Shown here: one piece after another, positions 40,588 to 50,641 of the stretch | Numbering within the stretch: position 1 is the first letter of the stretch | How the letters are laid out: every line of letters starts with the position of its first letter | Assembly: GCA_016618085.1 (NCBI GenBank) | Contig: JABLTG010000077.1 | Coordinates: 1 to 64,000 of the forward strand | Source: Neovahlkampfia damariscottae | Lineage: Eukaryota > Heterolobosea > Selenaionea > Neovahlkampfiida > Neovahlkampfiidae | Direction: 5' to 3' | DNA: 64,000 nucleotides | Made by a program: the position numbers and the translations under genes | The notes under the pieces: generated by a model | What the model saw: only the letters and a program-made list of their open reading frames with translations | What the model was told of the DNA's origin: nothing | Databases searched by the model: none

Positions 40588-42834
40588 TTAAATCCTTTCC
40601 ATTTGAAATTTAATATTTTCAAAGGTTGAAATCATTTTTTCATTTGGTTTTTCCATCATTTTCAAGAAAAGAGGTTTCAACTCCTCCCATTCTTTTGGTT
40701 TTGAATTTTCCAATTCAAATTTTGTATCATCAAATAAATACAGATCTTCCAAAAAACCACAATATTTCATGAAACTAATCAAATAATCTATTTGAAATTG
40801 AATATTGATTTCAGATAAAATAGTTCTCAAATAGAACAAACAATATATGTCTTGGTCTTTAAAGAATCTTAAAATTTTGAACAGAAAATAGACAATCTCT
40901 TTTTCTAATGATTCTCGATTGAACAAAATCATCAATAATAGTTTTGATACTTTGAACTGCTTTGACAAAGTTAAGGAATGAATCCAATCAATTTCTTCAA
41001 TTTCTTTGTTTTTTTTTGGATTTAACTTTCTCTGGATTAAATTCCATTTTAAGAAGGTGTCTGACAGCCAATCTAATTTTTCTTCATCAAATTTCTCGAA
41101 CTCGTTGAAATATTTCATGTATTCACCATTGAATTTTATTTCTTCCTTGATCATTCTTTCAAGAATTTTCTGTTTGAAATTTGTTTCTTCAATGTTTTCT
41201 TTTAGTATTTGGTAGTTTTCTTTTGATAAATGATTGAACGATTGAAAGAAACCAAAAATTAAAAATTCAAAAACAGATTCCTCCCAAAAAATCTGATTTT
41301 TGTTTTCTAGTTTTGATAATACTTTTTCTGATGTCGGGAATTTCATCAACAAATCAATGGAAATTTTTGATTTTTTTCTACCAATCAAAAACGGCATGTT
41401 CTTATGGATAATATCTCTTTTTAATTTGATTTCGTATGAGTCTTTTAAAAGGATATTCGTATTTTCCATTGTAAATATTTCAAAATTTTCAATAAATTTC
41501 TTTTCAAAATATTGAAAAGAAAATACATCAGAATGGAAGAAGTTCAGATTCTCTTCAATCAATAAATTTAATTTTTTAATTTCCTTATTGGAACCAAATA
41601 AAAAATTCTTAAATATTTTGATCAATTTTTTGATTGAAAAAATAGTTTCCAATGTTTCAAAAATTCCATTTTTGTAATAGGTTTTTTCAATTGGAAAAAT
41701 GATATTTTTTGGTTTGAAAAGTTTAAATAATTTTTGAATTTCTTCATAAATATCAAGATTTTCATTTTGACTCAATTTTTGAAGTAAAATATCTTCAATT
41801 GAAATATTTTTCATCTTATCAATTTTTGATGTTTTTTGTGCAGTCAAAATTTTGATGATCTGTTTTTGTTCAATTTTTGATAGATATTCGTTTAAATTCG
41901 GATCAAATAACCATAGAAATATCAAAAATTCTTCCTCTTTTCTGATTTGAACTGTTCTCAAAATTGTAGTTTTTTTCAAGAAATTAGTGGAATTATGAAT
42001 ATCCACTGAAATTAAAGACAAAATATTTTTGAATTCAAAAATTGTCTTTTTAATCTTCCCATTTAATTCCTGAAATTGTTCCACTTTTAATTTTAATTTT
42101 TCATTTTCAATCATTTTCCAATTTAACTCAACAAACTTTTTCAAATTCCATATTTTTGATTCAATAAATGTCACAAACGAATTTAAATCAAAAAGTAATT
42201 TTTTTGATTCTGATTCTGATTCCATTTTTCTTATAGTTTTGATGATTAATTCTTTATAAATCTCTCTTTTGATTTGTTTTAATTTTTTTAAAATAAAACG
42301 CATCAAATTTTTTTTCCAAGCTTCATTAAAATGATACATCAGCTTTGTATAATATTTTTCTAATTTCAAAATTCTCTTAAATTCTTTTGATTTTTTTAAA
42401 ATTAATATTCGTTCTTTGGATGCTTCATTATTTTCAAAATTTGAATTAAAATGAAAATCTCTTAAAATTAATTCATCAATAATGTTTAAATTTTCTTCTG
42501 AATCAATTTTCTTGAACAGAACATTTTCAAAAAAATAATTTGGAATTATCAAAAAATCAGTTAAAAATTTTTTCGGAATCTGTTCAAATTCTTTCTCCTT
42601 CAGATAATTTATTATTCTATTAAAATGGTACAAATATTTGAAGTAAGTTAGAGATAATTCCATTTCTGTCGTTCCTGAAAGTAATAAGTTTCTGAGGAGA
42701 GAAGATTGCAAAGTGAATGTTTGACGGATTAAATTCATTGAGATCTTTTCTGAACAATCATCAATTAAATTAAATCTTCCTTCAAATAAAAAATCATCCT
42801 CTTCTTTTTTGTTTGGTTCATGCTTGGAATTCAT
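40588..42834 (-). CDS. Large helical protein, unknown (distant gamma-tubulin-complex-like?)
   Basis: The 748-residue intronless protein is Lys/Glu/Phe/Ile-rich and almost wholly helical. An early segment (TLQSSLLRNLLLSGTTEM) and a late one (SKQFKVSKLLLMILFNRESL, then FLFKILRFFKDQD) faintly recall GRIP motifs of gamma-tubulin complex proteins. This is weak and only a suggestion. The start at 42834 is uncertain, because the CATTGG element shared with the divergent lipase gene overlaps this ATG itself; MNLIRQTF further in is an alternative start. Confidence 0.45.
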   Translation of the reverse strand: MNSKHEPNKKEEDDFLFEGRFNLIDDCSEKISMNLIRQTFTLQSSLLRNLLLSGTTEMELSLTYFKYLYHFNRIINYLKEKEFEQIPKKFLTDFLIIPNYFFENVLFKKIDSEENLNIIDELILRDFHFNSNFENNEASKERILILKKSKEFKRILKLEKYYTKLMYHFNEAWKKNLMRFILKKLKQIKREIYKELIIKTIRKMESESESKKLLFDLNSFVTFIESKIWNLKKFVELNWKMIENEKLKLKVEQFQELNGKIKKTIFEFKNILSLISVDIHNSTNFLKKTTILRTVQIRKEEEFLIFLWLFDPNLNEYLSKIEQKQIIKILTAQKTSKIDKMKNISIEDILLQKLSQNENLDIYEEIQKLFKLFKPKNIIFPIEKTYYKNGIFETLETIFSIKKLIKIFKNFLFGSNKEIKKLNLLIEENLNFFHSDVFSFQYFEKKFIENFEIFTMENTNILLKDSYEIKLKRDIIHKNMPFLIGRKKSKISIDLLMKFPTSEKVLSKLENKNQIFWEESVFEFLIFGFFQSFNHLSKENYQILKENIEETNFKQKILERMIKEEIKFNGEYMKYFNEFEKFDEEKLDWLSDTFLKWNLIQRKLNPKKNKEIEEIDWIHSLTLSKQFKVSKLLLMILFNRESLEKEIVYFLFKILRFFKDQDIYCLFYLRTILSEINIQFQIDYLISFMKYCGFLEDLYLFDDTKFELENSKPKEWEELKPLFLKMMEKPNEKMISTFENIKFQMERI

Positions 42835-42837
42835 TGG
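42833..42837. promoter_or_regulatory. ATTGG element inside a 24-bp divergent gap
   Basis: The only CCAAT-type sequence between the divergent ATGs at 42834 (minus) and 42859 (plus) is CATTGGAC, which overlaps the minus-strand start codon. It lies 21 bp from the plus-strand ATG. Confidence 0.4.
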
Positions 42838-42858
42838 ACGAAAAAAACAAACAGAAGA

Positions 42859-44073
42859 ATGGATAAAAAATTAATCCAAAGTCATCACATTGACTTTCGA
42901 AGAATATTTCATTCAAATTATAATGAGATACAAATTGCACAAGAAACTCATGAAGAAACCAATTTTTCTGTTGCCATGGAAATCTATGAAATAATAGAAA
43001 ACATGGCATCAAAATGGAGTCCAATTGAAATAATTTTATTGAATTATTACATAAGTAATTCAAAAAAAATTGTTAAAAATTAGGAAATGAAATCAAAAAA
43101 AAAGATCAATCGAAAGAAGAAGAATTTAACAAAAAAAAAAATATTTCTTTTGAAATATTTTCCAGATTTAATTATTACACAAAATTCTCAAAGATAGCGT
43201 TCCAAGAACCTTTTGATTTCAAAAAATTTGAAGAATGTAACATTGAAGTTATTGTCAGAGAAACAAAACCACAAAAATTCCGACCAGCTTTTTTGTTGTG
43301 TTATGACAAATCAGTGAAAAAATTATTGTTACTTTTGAGAGGAACAAAGAATTTACACGATGTTTATACTGATATCAATTTTAACAAAACAACTTTTCAA
43401 GTTTCAAATTCCTATTTATTAATATTTTTGATAGAATGGATTTTGTCATTTTGGATTATATGAATCAGCCAAATGGTTTGAAATTAATTTAAAAAGTCAT
43501 ATTTTAAACTTTTTGAAACATCATGTCGATTTCAATTTTGAGATTTGTGGACATTCATTGGGTGCTGGAGTGGCTTCAATTTTGTCCATCCTTTGGAAGC
43601 CAGAAATTGACAATTTAAAATGTTTTTGTTTTGCTTGTCCCTGCACACTCTCTTATGAATTATCAATATCCTGTTCTGATTTTGTCTTTAATTTGATAAA
43701 TTCAAATGATTTCGCTAGTCGATTGTCTGATATTTCAATAGAAAAAATTAGACAGAAAATTCTATTTACAAAATTTGAACAATATTCATTTTTACAGAAA
43801 GGGGTTCAAATTTACAAGAATATCTATCAAATAGATGATTTTAAAAATACAGAACGTGAAATAGTTTTGTATCCAAGTGGGAAAATTTATTCGATGAAAA
43901 AAATAGCAGAAGAAGTTTTCATTTATGAAGATGATCAGAAGAACTTTGATTCTTTGATCATAAGTAAAACATCTATTGAAGATCATAGATTTTACAATTA
44001 CGAAAATAATTTGAAATTGTACAACCAAAAAATATCACAACCAAAAAAAAAACAAATAGAATTTTTGCAATGA
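42859..44073 (+). CDS. Class-3 lipase, diacylglycerol-lipase-like
   Basis: Exons 42859-43054, 43084-43400 and 43435-44073 give 383 residues. LLLLLRGTKNLHDVYTDI is the oxyanion and aspartate-bearing block of DAG-lipase-type enzymes, FEICGHSLGAGVASILSILW holds the nucleophile Ser, and CFACPCTLSYELS with VFNLINSNDFASRLS gives the acid segment. The late DHRFYNYE probably contains the catalytic His. It lacks the four N-terminal membrane helices of animal DAGL, so it is a soluble form. The first intron is 29 nt. It shares a 24-bp divergent gap with the large helical protein gene. Confidence 0.82.
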
Positions 44074-44214
44074 GTCAAACAAAAAAAATGCTCATTTTCC
44101 AACTCAGAATGCAGAGCTAGAATGATATTTCAAGAACTGACTCGACTGTTCAGTTCTCAATTCTTTGAAATCAAAAATAAGACATAAAAACATGAAATAT
44201 TAAAAATTAGAAAT

Positions 44215-45231
44215 TTATTTGAATTTTTCAATAGTTTTTTGTAATTCTTGTAAATTTGCTCCTTCCACAAAATGTACTTTTTTTCCATCTTTCATGAATA
44301 AAAAACTTGGCATTGCTCTAATACCAGCTTGTTGCGATGTTCTTTGAAGTTCATCAACATTGACTTTTAAAAAGATTACATTTTTATATTGTGTTGAAAA
44401 TTGTTTGAAATAAGGAGCAACTTGTTTACAAGGTCCGCACCAATCAGCATAAAAATCAACAACGATTAATTTTCCTGGATTTCCATTCATCAATTTAATA
44501 TATTCTTCATCTGTATTTACTTTAATATAATTATTGCTTTCAGAGTTTTTTTTCTTTGCAACTTCTAATTGTTTTTGCAAAGATTCATTCAACGAATCAA
44601 TTTGAAGTCCTTTTTCAAAAGCTTTGATTGCTTCTCCGAAATTACTTAATCCCATTAATGCATTTCCTAATCTTAAATATCCTTTGACCCATTTAGGTTT
44701 CTTTTTGACCACTTCAAGAGCATCTAATTGAGCTTCTGAATAATTTTGAATTTGACAATAAACAGCACTTCTATTACTATAAAAAACATGACTCATGATT
44801 TTATAATTCAAAGCGTCAGTATACAAATCAATAGCTTCCCAAAATTTTTTTTCTGTCAAAGCATTGGTTGCTGATTTTTTTAATTGTATTACTTTTGTAA
44901 TGTCTGATGCTAATTTAGATATTTTATCATTTGAAGAATCGATTTTTAATCCTTCTTCCAAAGTTTCTTTTGCTTTTTCTAAATCTTCCATTTCTATGAG
45001 AGTGTTTGCTTTTCTTAAGTATCCTTTGATGAAATTAGGATCTATTTTTACACAAGTCTCCGAATCTTTTAAAGCTTCAGTGAGTTTATTCATGGTTAAA
45101 TAAGCAGCGGACCTGTTAGAGTACAAAATGTGATTTTGAGGTTCTTCATTTATTCCTTTTGTGAAATATTCAATAGCAAGTTCATAGTTTCCTTTTTGTA
45201 ATTCAATGTTTCCTAAGTTTTTATAATCCAT
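44215..45231 (-). CDS. TPR-thioredoxin fusion protein
   Basis: Residues about 1-225 are two blocks of three TPRs (GNIELQKGNYELAIEYFTKG, SNRSAAYLTMNKLTEALKDS and the matching second block), similar to Hsp70/Hsp90-binding STI1 repeats with the K/N/N/K/R clamp pattern. Residues about 230-338 are an intact thioredoxin with active site DFYADWCGPCKQVAPYF and cis-Pro MPSFLFMKDG. Such TTL/TDX-type fusions couple redox activity to chaperone complexes. The start at 45231 (MDYKNLGN) is the first Met fitting the TPR. An out-of-frame ATG lies between the GATTGGAC element and this start, so an upstream ORF is possible. No introns. Confidence 0.9.
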   Translation of the reverse strand: MDYKNLGNIELQKGNYELAIEYFTKGINEEPQNHILYSNRSAAYLTMNKLTEALKDSETCVKIDPNFIKGYLRKANTLIEMEDLEKAKETLEEGLKIDSSNDKISKLASDITKVIQLKKSATNALTEKKFWEAIDLYTDALNYKIMSHVFYSNRSAVYCQIQNYSEAQLDALEVVKKKPKWVKGYLRLGNALMGLSNFGEAIKAFEKGLQIDSLNESLQKQLEVAKKKNSESNNYIKVNTDEEYIKLMNGNPGKLIVVDFYADWCGPCKQVAPYFKQFSTQYKNVIFLKVNVDELQRTSQQAGIRAMPSFLFMKDGKKVHFVEGANLQELQKTIEKFK

Positions 45232-45371
45232 TTTGTTTGATGTTTGTGCTCCAAATTTGCTTTTTTTATAAACATTTTTGTCCAATCGGAACAGTTCGGA
45301 ATTAATTTTGATAATTCAGGTGAAAATAGTTTTTCTCTGGTGAGGTTCGAACAGAAAAAATTAACAATACT

Positions 45372-45681
45372 GTAAAACACCCTGAAGACAAGTGTTGGAC
45401 ACTCCATCCTGCTTTCTTAAGACTCAAAGAGATAATAATAAAAATTACTCTCACTTGGTTTCTAGTAAAAATAACCTTGTTCCTACTCCAACTGTCTCCG
45501 TAGTAGATTCTTACGCTTCTGAGATCTATGTATCACCAGAATTTTCTCAAGAACTAGATCTATCTGACCTCAGTAAAACGGTAAAATATGCTCCAGACTT
45601 TGATAACCAAGTTTACAAAGTTGAACTTGGTGATGGGAGTAGTAGATGCAGAAAGTCCGGGTGGGAATTTAACTTTTTTTA
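45372..45681 (+). mobile_element. Fossil fragment of an LTR retrotransposon (gag/pol junction)
   Basis: The sequence encodes a KHPEDKCWTLHPAF-like segment, which resembles the stretch after a gag zinc knuckle in Ty3/gypsy-type elements. A further coding-like segment (VVDSYASEIYVSPEFSQELD) could be the start of the pol part. GC content and codon choice are higher than in host genes around it. No LTRs, reverse transcriptase or integrase are found, so only about 300 bp remain. It looks old and is broken. Confidence 0.4.
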
Positions 45682-46195
45682 ATTTTCACCCCAAGGAAAT
45701 GAAAAAAGGTCATTTTCGCGGATTTTTTATTTTTTTTGACCAAATCCCCCGAGACACCCAGAGCCATTTTCATGCCCTCACAGACCTCAAATCGGCGGTT
45801 TTTTGACATTTTAAATTTTTATTTACCTTCTTTCTTTTTGTTATCCATAATTTCATTGCTTGGTTGCTCTTTTATTGGTCCAGTGATATTGGGATTTTGT
45901 TGGTCCAATTTTATGGACAACAAAAAATACGAGTTCAAACTTCATTTTGGAGATTAATCTTCGAATTGAGAAATAAAAAGAATTATTTTGAAATTTATCA
46001 ACCAGAATTTAATTTGAACATTGAATGTAAAGATAAATTTAAATACAATTGAAGAATTGGATGAAGTGATTGATAAAATTATTCAAAAGAATGAATTTTA
46101 TTCAATTAAATTCTTTGAAAGGATTTTTTCCAAGTTTAATGTAACCAGACACAAAGTCATAAATTTTGGACAACTTTTGAAATCTGTCATCTTTT
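45682..46195. other. Stretch with CCAAT elements and a doubtful short gene
   Basis: Two TTGGTCCA elements (about 45,873 and 45,900) precede an ATG at 45914 (MDNKKYEFKLHFGD). Later segments (KKNYFEIYQPEFNLNIE, ELDEVIDKIIQKNEF) look coding, but I could not join them by introns of the usual type. It may be a decayed host gene. A C/G-rich stretch at about 45,690-45,800 is unexplained. Confidence 0.3.
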
Positions 46196-47030
46196 TCATT
46201 CATCTCTAAATCTAGGAATGGTGATTGAATCAAGTTCCATGAAAATGTCAAGGGGATAAACAAAGTATTCTTTTAAGTCACGACAACCAAAAGCATCTGC
46301 GAGAAATTTAATTTCAAAATGTAACTCTTCTTCGTTTAGCGTTTCATGTTGATTACATTTTTTTAGCCATTTTGGGGGTAAATCTATATTACTTTTGCTT
46401 AATACTGTCTTCAATAAATAACATTTATGCATAAACAGTGTTTGAAAATCAACTTTTTTGAAAGATGTTTTCACATAACAGAAGATATAGGTTACATAAA
46501 TACCTGCAGCCATTGCATTCAATTCTTCCATAAATCTGTCTTTATCTCTTGATTCCACCAACGATTGAATATTTCCGCTGATATTTTTGTAATGTTCAAT
46601 TACTTCGTATTGAATACGAACTTTTTGTTTCAACAGCTCTGTCTCATCATGGTATTTTTTATTTTTTATTTTTTTTTCTGCTTTGTTTAACTCATTTTCA
46701 GGAATATTGATATCTGAAAGCAATTTTTTAATTTTTTTGAATTCTTGATCCATGATATTTTTTTCCATTTGAAAATTTGGTGCGCGTCCATAAATACAAT
46801 TTCTACATTCCAAAAGTGCATTATACTTTTTTTTAAGCCCTTTATTCAGTTTTGTATAGCACAGAACTTTAACTAATAATGAAAAATCCCAATAGTTCGG
46901 TGATTTTTGTTAAGACAACTCTTCGTCTTTTGTGAGATTCAGTCCACTTAAATTGATCTGAATCTTTTTCATTGAAATTGTCCCAAGTGGTAGTTTCTTC
47001 TTCATTTAGTATTTGAAAATTAAAATTCAT
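46196..47030 (-). CDS. Unknown helical protein, spliced
   Basis: Exons 47030-46874 and 46839-46196 give 266 residues. The first exon starts MNFNFQILNEEETTTWDNF and has a basic patch (SHKRRRVVLTK). A 34-nt intron joins it in frame to LKKKYNALLECRNCIYGRAP and a long coiled-coil stretch (ELNKAEKKIKNKKYHDETEL), then a more globular helical end (ALEVEL-like, not a known motif) finishing PRFRDE. I recognise no family. The ATG directly abuts a CCAATCA element (47031-47037), so the leader must be extremely short or the element lies at the transcription start. It is divergent from ELP6 across 21 bp. Confidence 0.55.
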
Positions 47031-47037
47031 CCAATCA
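47031..47037. promoter_or_regulatory. CCAATCA element in a 21-bp divergent gap
   Basis: CCAATCA fills positions 1-7 of the 21-bp gap between divergent ATGs at 47030 and 47052. It touches the minus-strand ATG and is 14 bp from the plus-strand ATG. There is no room for separate promoters. Confidence 0.55.
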
Positions 47038-47051
47038 AAAATACAATTCCA

Positions 47052-47825
47052 ATGACCACCTTCAAAGAACTAAACACAGCACTTGGATGGAGCGATGACC
47101 ATACTCCTGACAATTCATTTATACTCATCCGAGATAATTTAAAAAGTGATGGTAATTTTTTAATCCACCATTTCATAAACTCATTCCTTTCAAAAAAACA
47201 AAAAGTTAGTTTGACATCATTCAACCATAATTTCCTACACTATCAAACAATACAATTAAAACTTGTACATCAAAAAAAAAATTAAAAAACTTTTTAGTTG
47301 ATGAGTTTGAAGAATGAAAATTTCAAATTTTTGAATTGTCTTCCTTTGTTTCTAATGGACACTTTTGATGAAGAATTTGAATCAACATCTTACTCATATT
47401 CAACACCTTTCTCAGTGGGCAATGAAAAACCGAATTGTATTAAAGAATTCAAAAAAAAAGAAAACGAAACCATTTTTGAAACTATTTTCAATGAAATAAA
47501 AGAAAAAGAAACACCAGATTTAATTATTTTAGATCATATCAATCCGTTACTTTTATTTGATAAAAAAGGTGTTTTTGAACTTATTTCAGCTTTAAAAACA
47601 CTTAACAAGACTTTAGTAATTTTAGTTCATGATGACATTGAAAAAGAAAAAGATTTTTACAATTACATTGAATATTTAAGTGATTTAGTTTTCAAAGTCG
47701 AAGGTTTACCTTCTGGTTATTCAAAAGATGTTCATGGTTCTGTGAAATTCAATGATAAAGTTTTACACTTTAAGAATTTTGAACAAAATGTGAAATTATT
47801 TGCACCTGGTTTTGGAGAGAAATAA
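47052..47825 (+). CDS. ELP6: Elongator complex subunit ELP6
   Basis: Exons 47052-47264 and 47298-47825 give 246 residues. SDGNFLIHHFINSFLSKKQK followed by VSLTSFNHNFLHYQTIQLKL matches human ELP6 (TDGSFLVHHFLSFYLKANCK, QSFSHYSIVGQKLG). The fold is RecA-like without Walker A. PDLIILDHINPLLLF matches the Walker-B-like strand. ELP6 forms the ELP4-5-6 ring that supports tRNA wobble-uridine modification. The 33-nt intron falls after QLKL. This rapidly evolving subunit is rarely annotated in protists. Confidence 0.85.
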
Positions 47826-47835
47826 AAAAACTTTT

Positions 47836-48584
47836 TTAATTAAAGTTAGTTAAGATTGATGGGTCTTGTTTAAATCCTGTCAAGAATTCTTTTAATGTTA
47901 ATTGACGATCACCGTCTTTGTCAGCCATTTCAAACATTTTGTTGATACGGTCAGAGATAAGTAATTGACATTCATCTGAGTCTGTATTGGTGAATCCAGC
48001 TGCTTTGTACATTAATGTAAAGGCATTTCTATAAAAAATTAATTTTTTTTTTTTCTACTTCAATTCATCTTCAGTAACAAAACCATTTTCATCAGAATCA
48101 TACATTCCAAACATAACTTTTCAAAAATGGTAAGTATATGGTATGATTATCATTTACGTTTTATCAATTCTTCAATATCAACAACATCACTTGAAGGCAT
48201 CATGATACTTTGGTAAATCAGAAACTCTTTGAATTCAATAGTACCTATAAAAATTGTTTTTAACTGGTGAATGAATTCTTACCACTTTTATCTTTGTCCA
48301 TGACTGAAAATAAATACTCAACAGCTGCATCTGTTGGGGCTTTTGGTAAAGCAAGAGATGCAAATTTGGCAAACTGTTCTTTGTTAACATCTCCTTCTGG
48401 GTATAGTTCATGCCATTGAGCATAGTATTTCTTAATGTCTGAATTGGAGACTTGAAAGGGTCAGAATTGATATTTTCTTCTTCTTACGAGATTGTTTTGT
48501 TAGACTTTGGAGTTCTTTCAATTGTGATTTTTCAATTGTAGTTTTTCCTTCAGTACTTTGAGTTTGTTCTTCTTCATTACCCAT
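47836..48584 (-). CDS. Myristoylated EF-hand calcium sensor (first of tandem pair)
   Basis: Five exons (48584-48488, 48450-48283, 48244-48158, 48116-48059, 48028-47836) give 200 residues. The N-terminus MGNEEEQ fits N-myristoylation. EF-hand loops are DKDKSGTIEFKE, DSDENGFVTEDE and DKDGDRQLTLKE; the first hand is degenerate. The order and spacing resemble NCS-1/recoverin/calcineurin-B-like sensors. The protein should bind membranes and targets in a Ca2+-dependent manner. It lies next to a paralogue with a similar exon plan. TTGACCAATCAAAG lies about 40 bp before the ATG. Confidence 0.88.
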
Positions 48585-48689
48585 TTTCCCTTTTGTTGTG
48601 ATTTTTGGTAATGGATAAACTTTGATTGGTCAATGTCTCCAATGACACTTGACAGATTTGATTTAAAAAGTTTGAATTGTTTTTATTAT

Positions 48690-49408
48690 TTAGAACATAA
48701 CTAATAATGAAGGATCTTTTTTGCATGCTTTAAGAATTTCTTCTTTTGTTAATTGACCATCCCCATTTTCATCTGCAACACTGAGTAAATTTTCAATGCG
48801 TTGATTTATTGTTTTTTTAATTGAAGGGTCTTGAATATCAAGGTTTTTAGCTTTGAACATATTTGTCAAACTATCTCTCATTTCATCTTCTGTTACATAA
48901 CCATCACCATCCTGTAATAGAAAATTAAAATTTTTGTTTTCCATACTTCATCGTACATGTTGAAAGCCATATTGATTAGTTCTTCAGGATCGAAACTTTT
49001 TCTACTTGGTGCTGTTATACTTTGGAAAATTAAAAATTCTTTGAAAGTAATTGTTCCATCTTTGTTTTGATCCTTTAAAAATAAAATGTTAGTATAAAGG
49101 TAAAGGTCAAATAACAAACCATAGCTCTGAATAAATAGTCAATGTCGGCATCTTGTGGAGCTTCAGGCATAGCAAGTGAGGCAAATTTTTTAAAACCATC
49201 TTTTGTCATTTCACCATCTGGAAAGAGTTCAAACCAAAATTTGTGATAATTTTTAATGTCTTCGTTGGTGACTTTTTTGTAAAATTTTTTTGTTTTTTTT
49301 ACGTTTATTTTTAGTTGTTCCTTGAAGGTCTTTCATTTGACTTTTTGAAATTCCACCTTTTTAATTATTAAAGTTTTTAGGTTGGGTATTACTTTTATCT
49401 TGTCCCAT
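48690..49408 (-). CDS. Myristoylated EF-hand calcium sensor (second of tandem pair)
   Basis: Five exons (49408-49393, 49356-49304, 49272-49120, 49072-48947, 48911-48690) give 189 residues. The N-terminus MGQDKSG again fits myristoylation. EF-hand loops are DQNKDGTITFKE, DEDGDGYVTEDE and DENGDGQLTKEE. It is clearly paralogous to the neighbouring sensor, and most introns sit at equivalent places, but this gene has an extra intron after a 16-nt first exon and lacks the one before the last hand's lead-in helix. The 47-nt intron (49073-49119) is the longest placed in this window. AACCAATAGAA lies upstream, shared with LAS1. Confidence 0.87.
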
Positions 49409-49472
49409 CTTGACAGTTTTTTGTGTTTGATTTTGTGAAAGAATTCTATTGGTTAATTCATCTTATTGGTTT

Positions 49473-50636
49473 ATGAAGAGAATAACAACGGACAACAAAA
49501 AAAATTTAAAAAAACAAAAAATTGAACAATTTGAATATATATCAGAAAAAAAACATGAAAAACTCAAAAAATTTGAAAAAAAATACCAAAATTACAAATT
49601 CAAAAATACACAAACACAAACAACACCTTTTTACAATTGGATTGAGTGGAAATTTGTTAATAAAATGTTATTTTCAGAATCAATTGATGACATAATTTCA
49701 GGAATTGATAGACTTTCAATTTGGAAATTAAGAGAAGGTATTTTAATTCATCCATTAGAAACAACTTTGGATTTTTTCATTTTGAAGTATAAATCAAATC
49801 AAAGTTCAAAAAGAGAATTAAATTTAGCTTATGGTTTAGCTATTGTCAGAATGGTTGATGGGTTTAAACAAAGTTTAGAAGATGATCGTTTTTATAATTC
49901 TGTACATTTAGTTATGGAAGGTTTTGAGTTGCCTTTGGTATTAGTTAATATTAGACATAGTTCAACACATGCTCAATTGGAAAATTTACAATACTTACAG
50001 TATGCAGGTGATATTGCAATTCAATGGTTGAAAGAGAGGTTTTGGAAAATTCAAGCTGATATTTTACAATTTTTTGAATTGAAAGTTTTGAAATCAATTG
50101 AAACTAATTCTCTATCAATTTTTTTAAGACATTCTTTGTCATATGTGGTTGACATATTGGTTGAAAATATAATCATCAAGGCTTCAATGAGGTTCAAATG
50201 AATTTTTTTAACACGAATTTCTAGTCAAGCAGAACAATTAGTTTTGAACTTAAAATCAAATATTAACATTTTACCTGTTTTAATTGAAAAAATATACATC
50301 TTAATATTGTCAAATTCAACTCAAGAAAAAGAAAAAGAAAATTTAAAAAATTGGTTCACACAATTACTGCATTATAGCAACGAAAAAAATTTAAAAATTT
50401 CAGAATTTGTAATAGAAGAAATATTAGATGAGTAAGTATTTTAAATCAATTTTAAACTCCAAAAAGACATATTGATTTGCTGCCAGAGGAGCCAGATCCA
50501 CTTTTTCTTTCTGATGGTTTTTCAAGTGAAAGATTATATCCACAGAACTTATTATTAGATCAAAAGGAATGTTTAAGTAATATAAAATATGATAATTTAT
50601 TCATTTTTAGATCAAATTTTTGAAGATAATGAGTAG
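49473..50636 (+). CDS. LAS1: LAS1-like rRNA-processing endoribonuclease (HEPN)
   Basis: Exons 49473-50191, 50225-50431, 50467-50576 and 50611-50636 give 353 residues. PFYNWIEWKFVNKMLFSESI, ISGIDRLSIWKLRE and LNLAYGLAIVRMVDGF match LAS1. LVNIRHSSTHAQLENLQYLQ carries the HEPN nuclease motif R-H-x-x-T-H. LAS1 cuts ITS2 of pre-rRNA together with the kinase Grc3/NOL9. The start at 49473 (MKRITTDNKK) follows two ATTGG elements at about 49447 and 49463. The last exon is only 26 nt (QIFEDNE). Confidence 0.86.
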
Positions 50637-50641
50637 ATCCT

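Noticed and set aside
45330-45365. tRNA T-arm-like GGTTCGAAC
   Set aside because: No D-arm or acceptor stem can be built around it.
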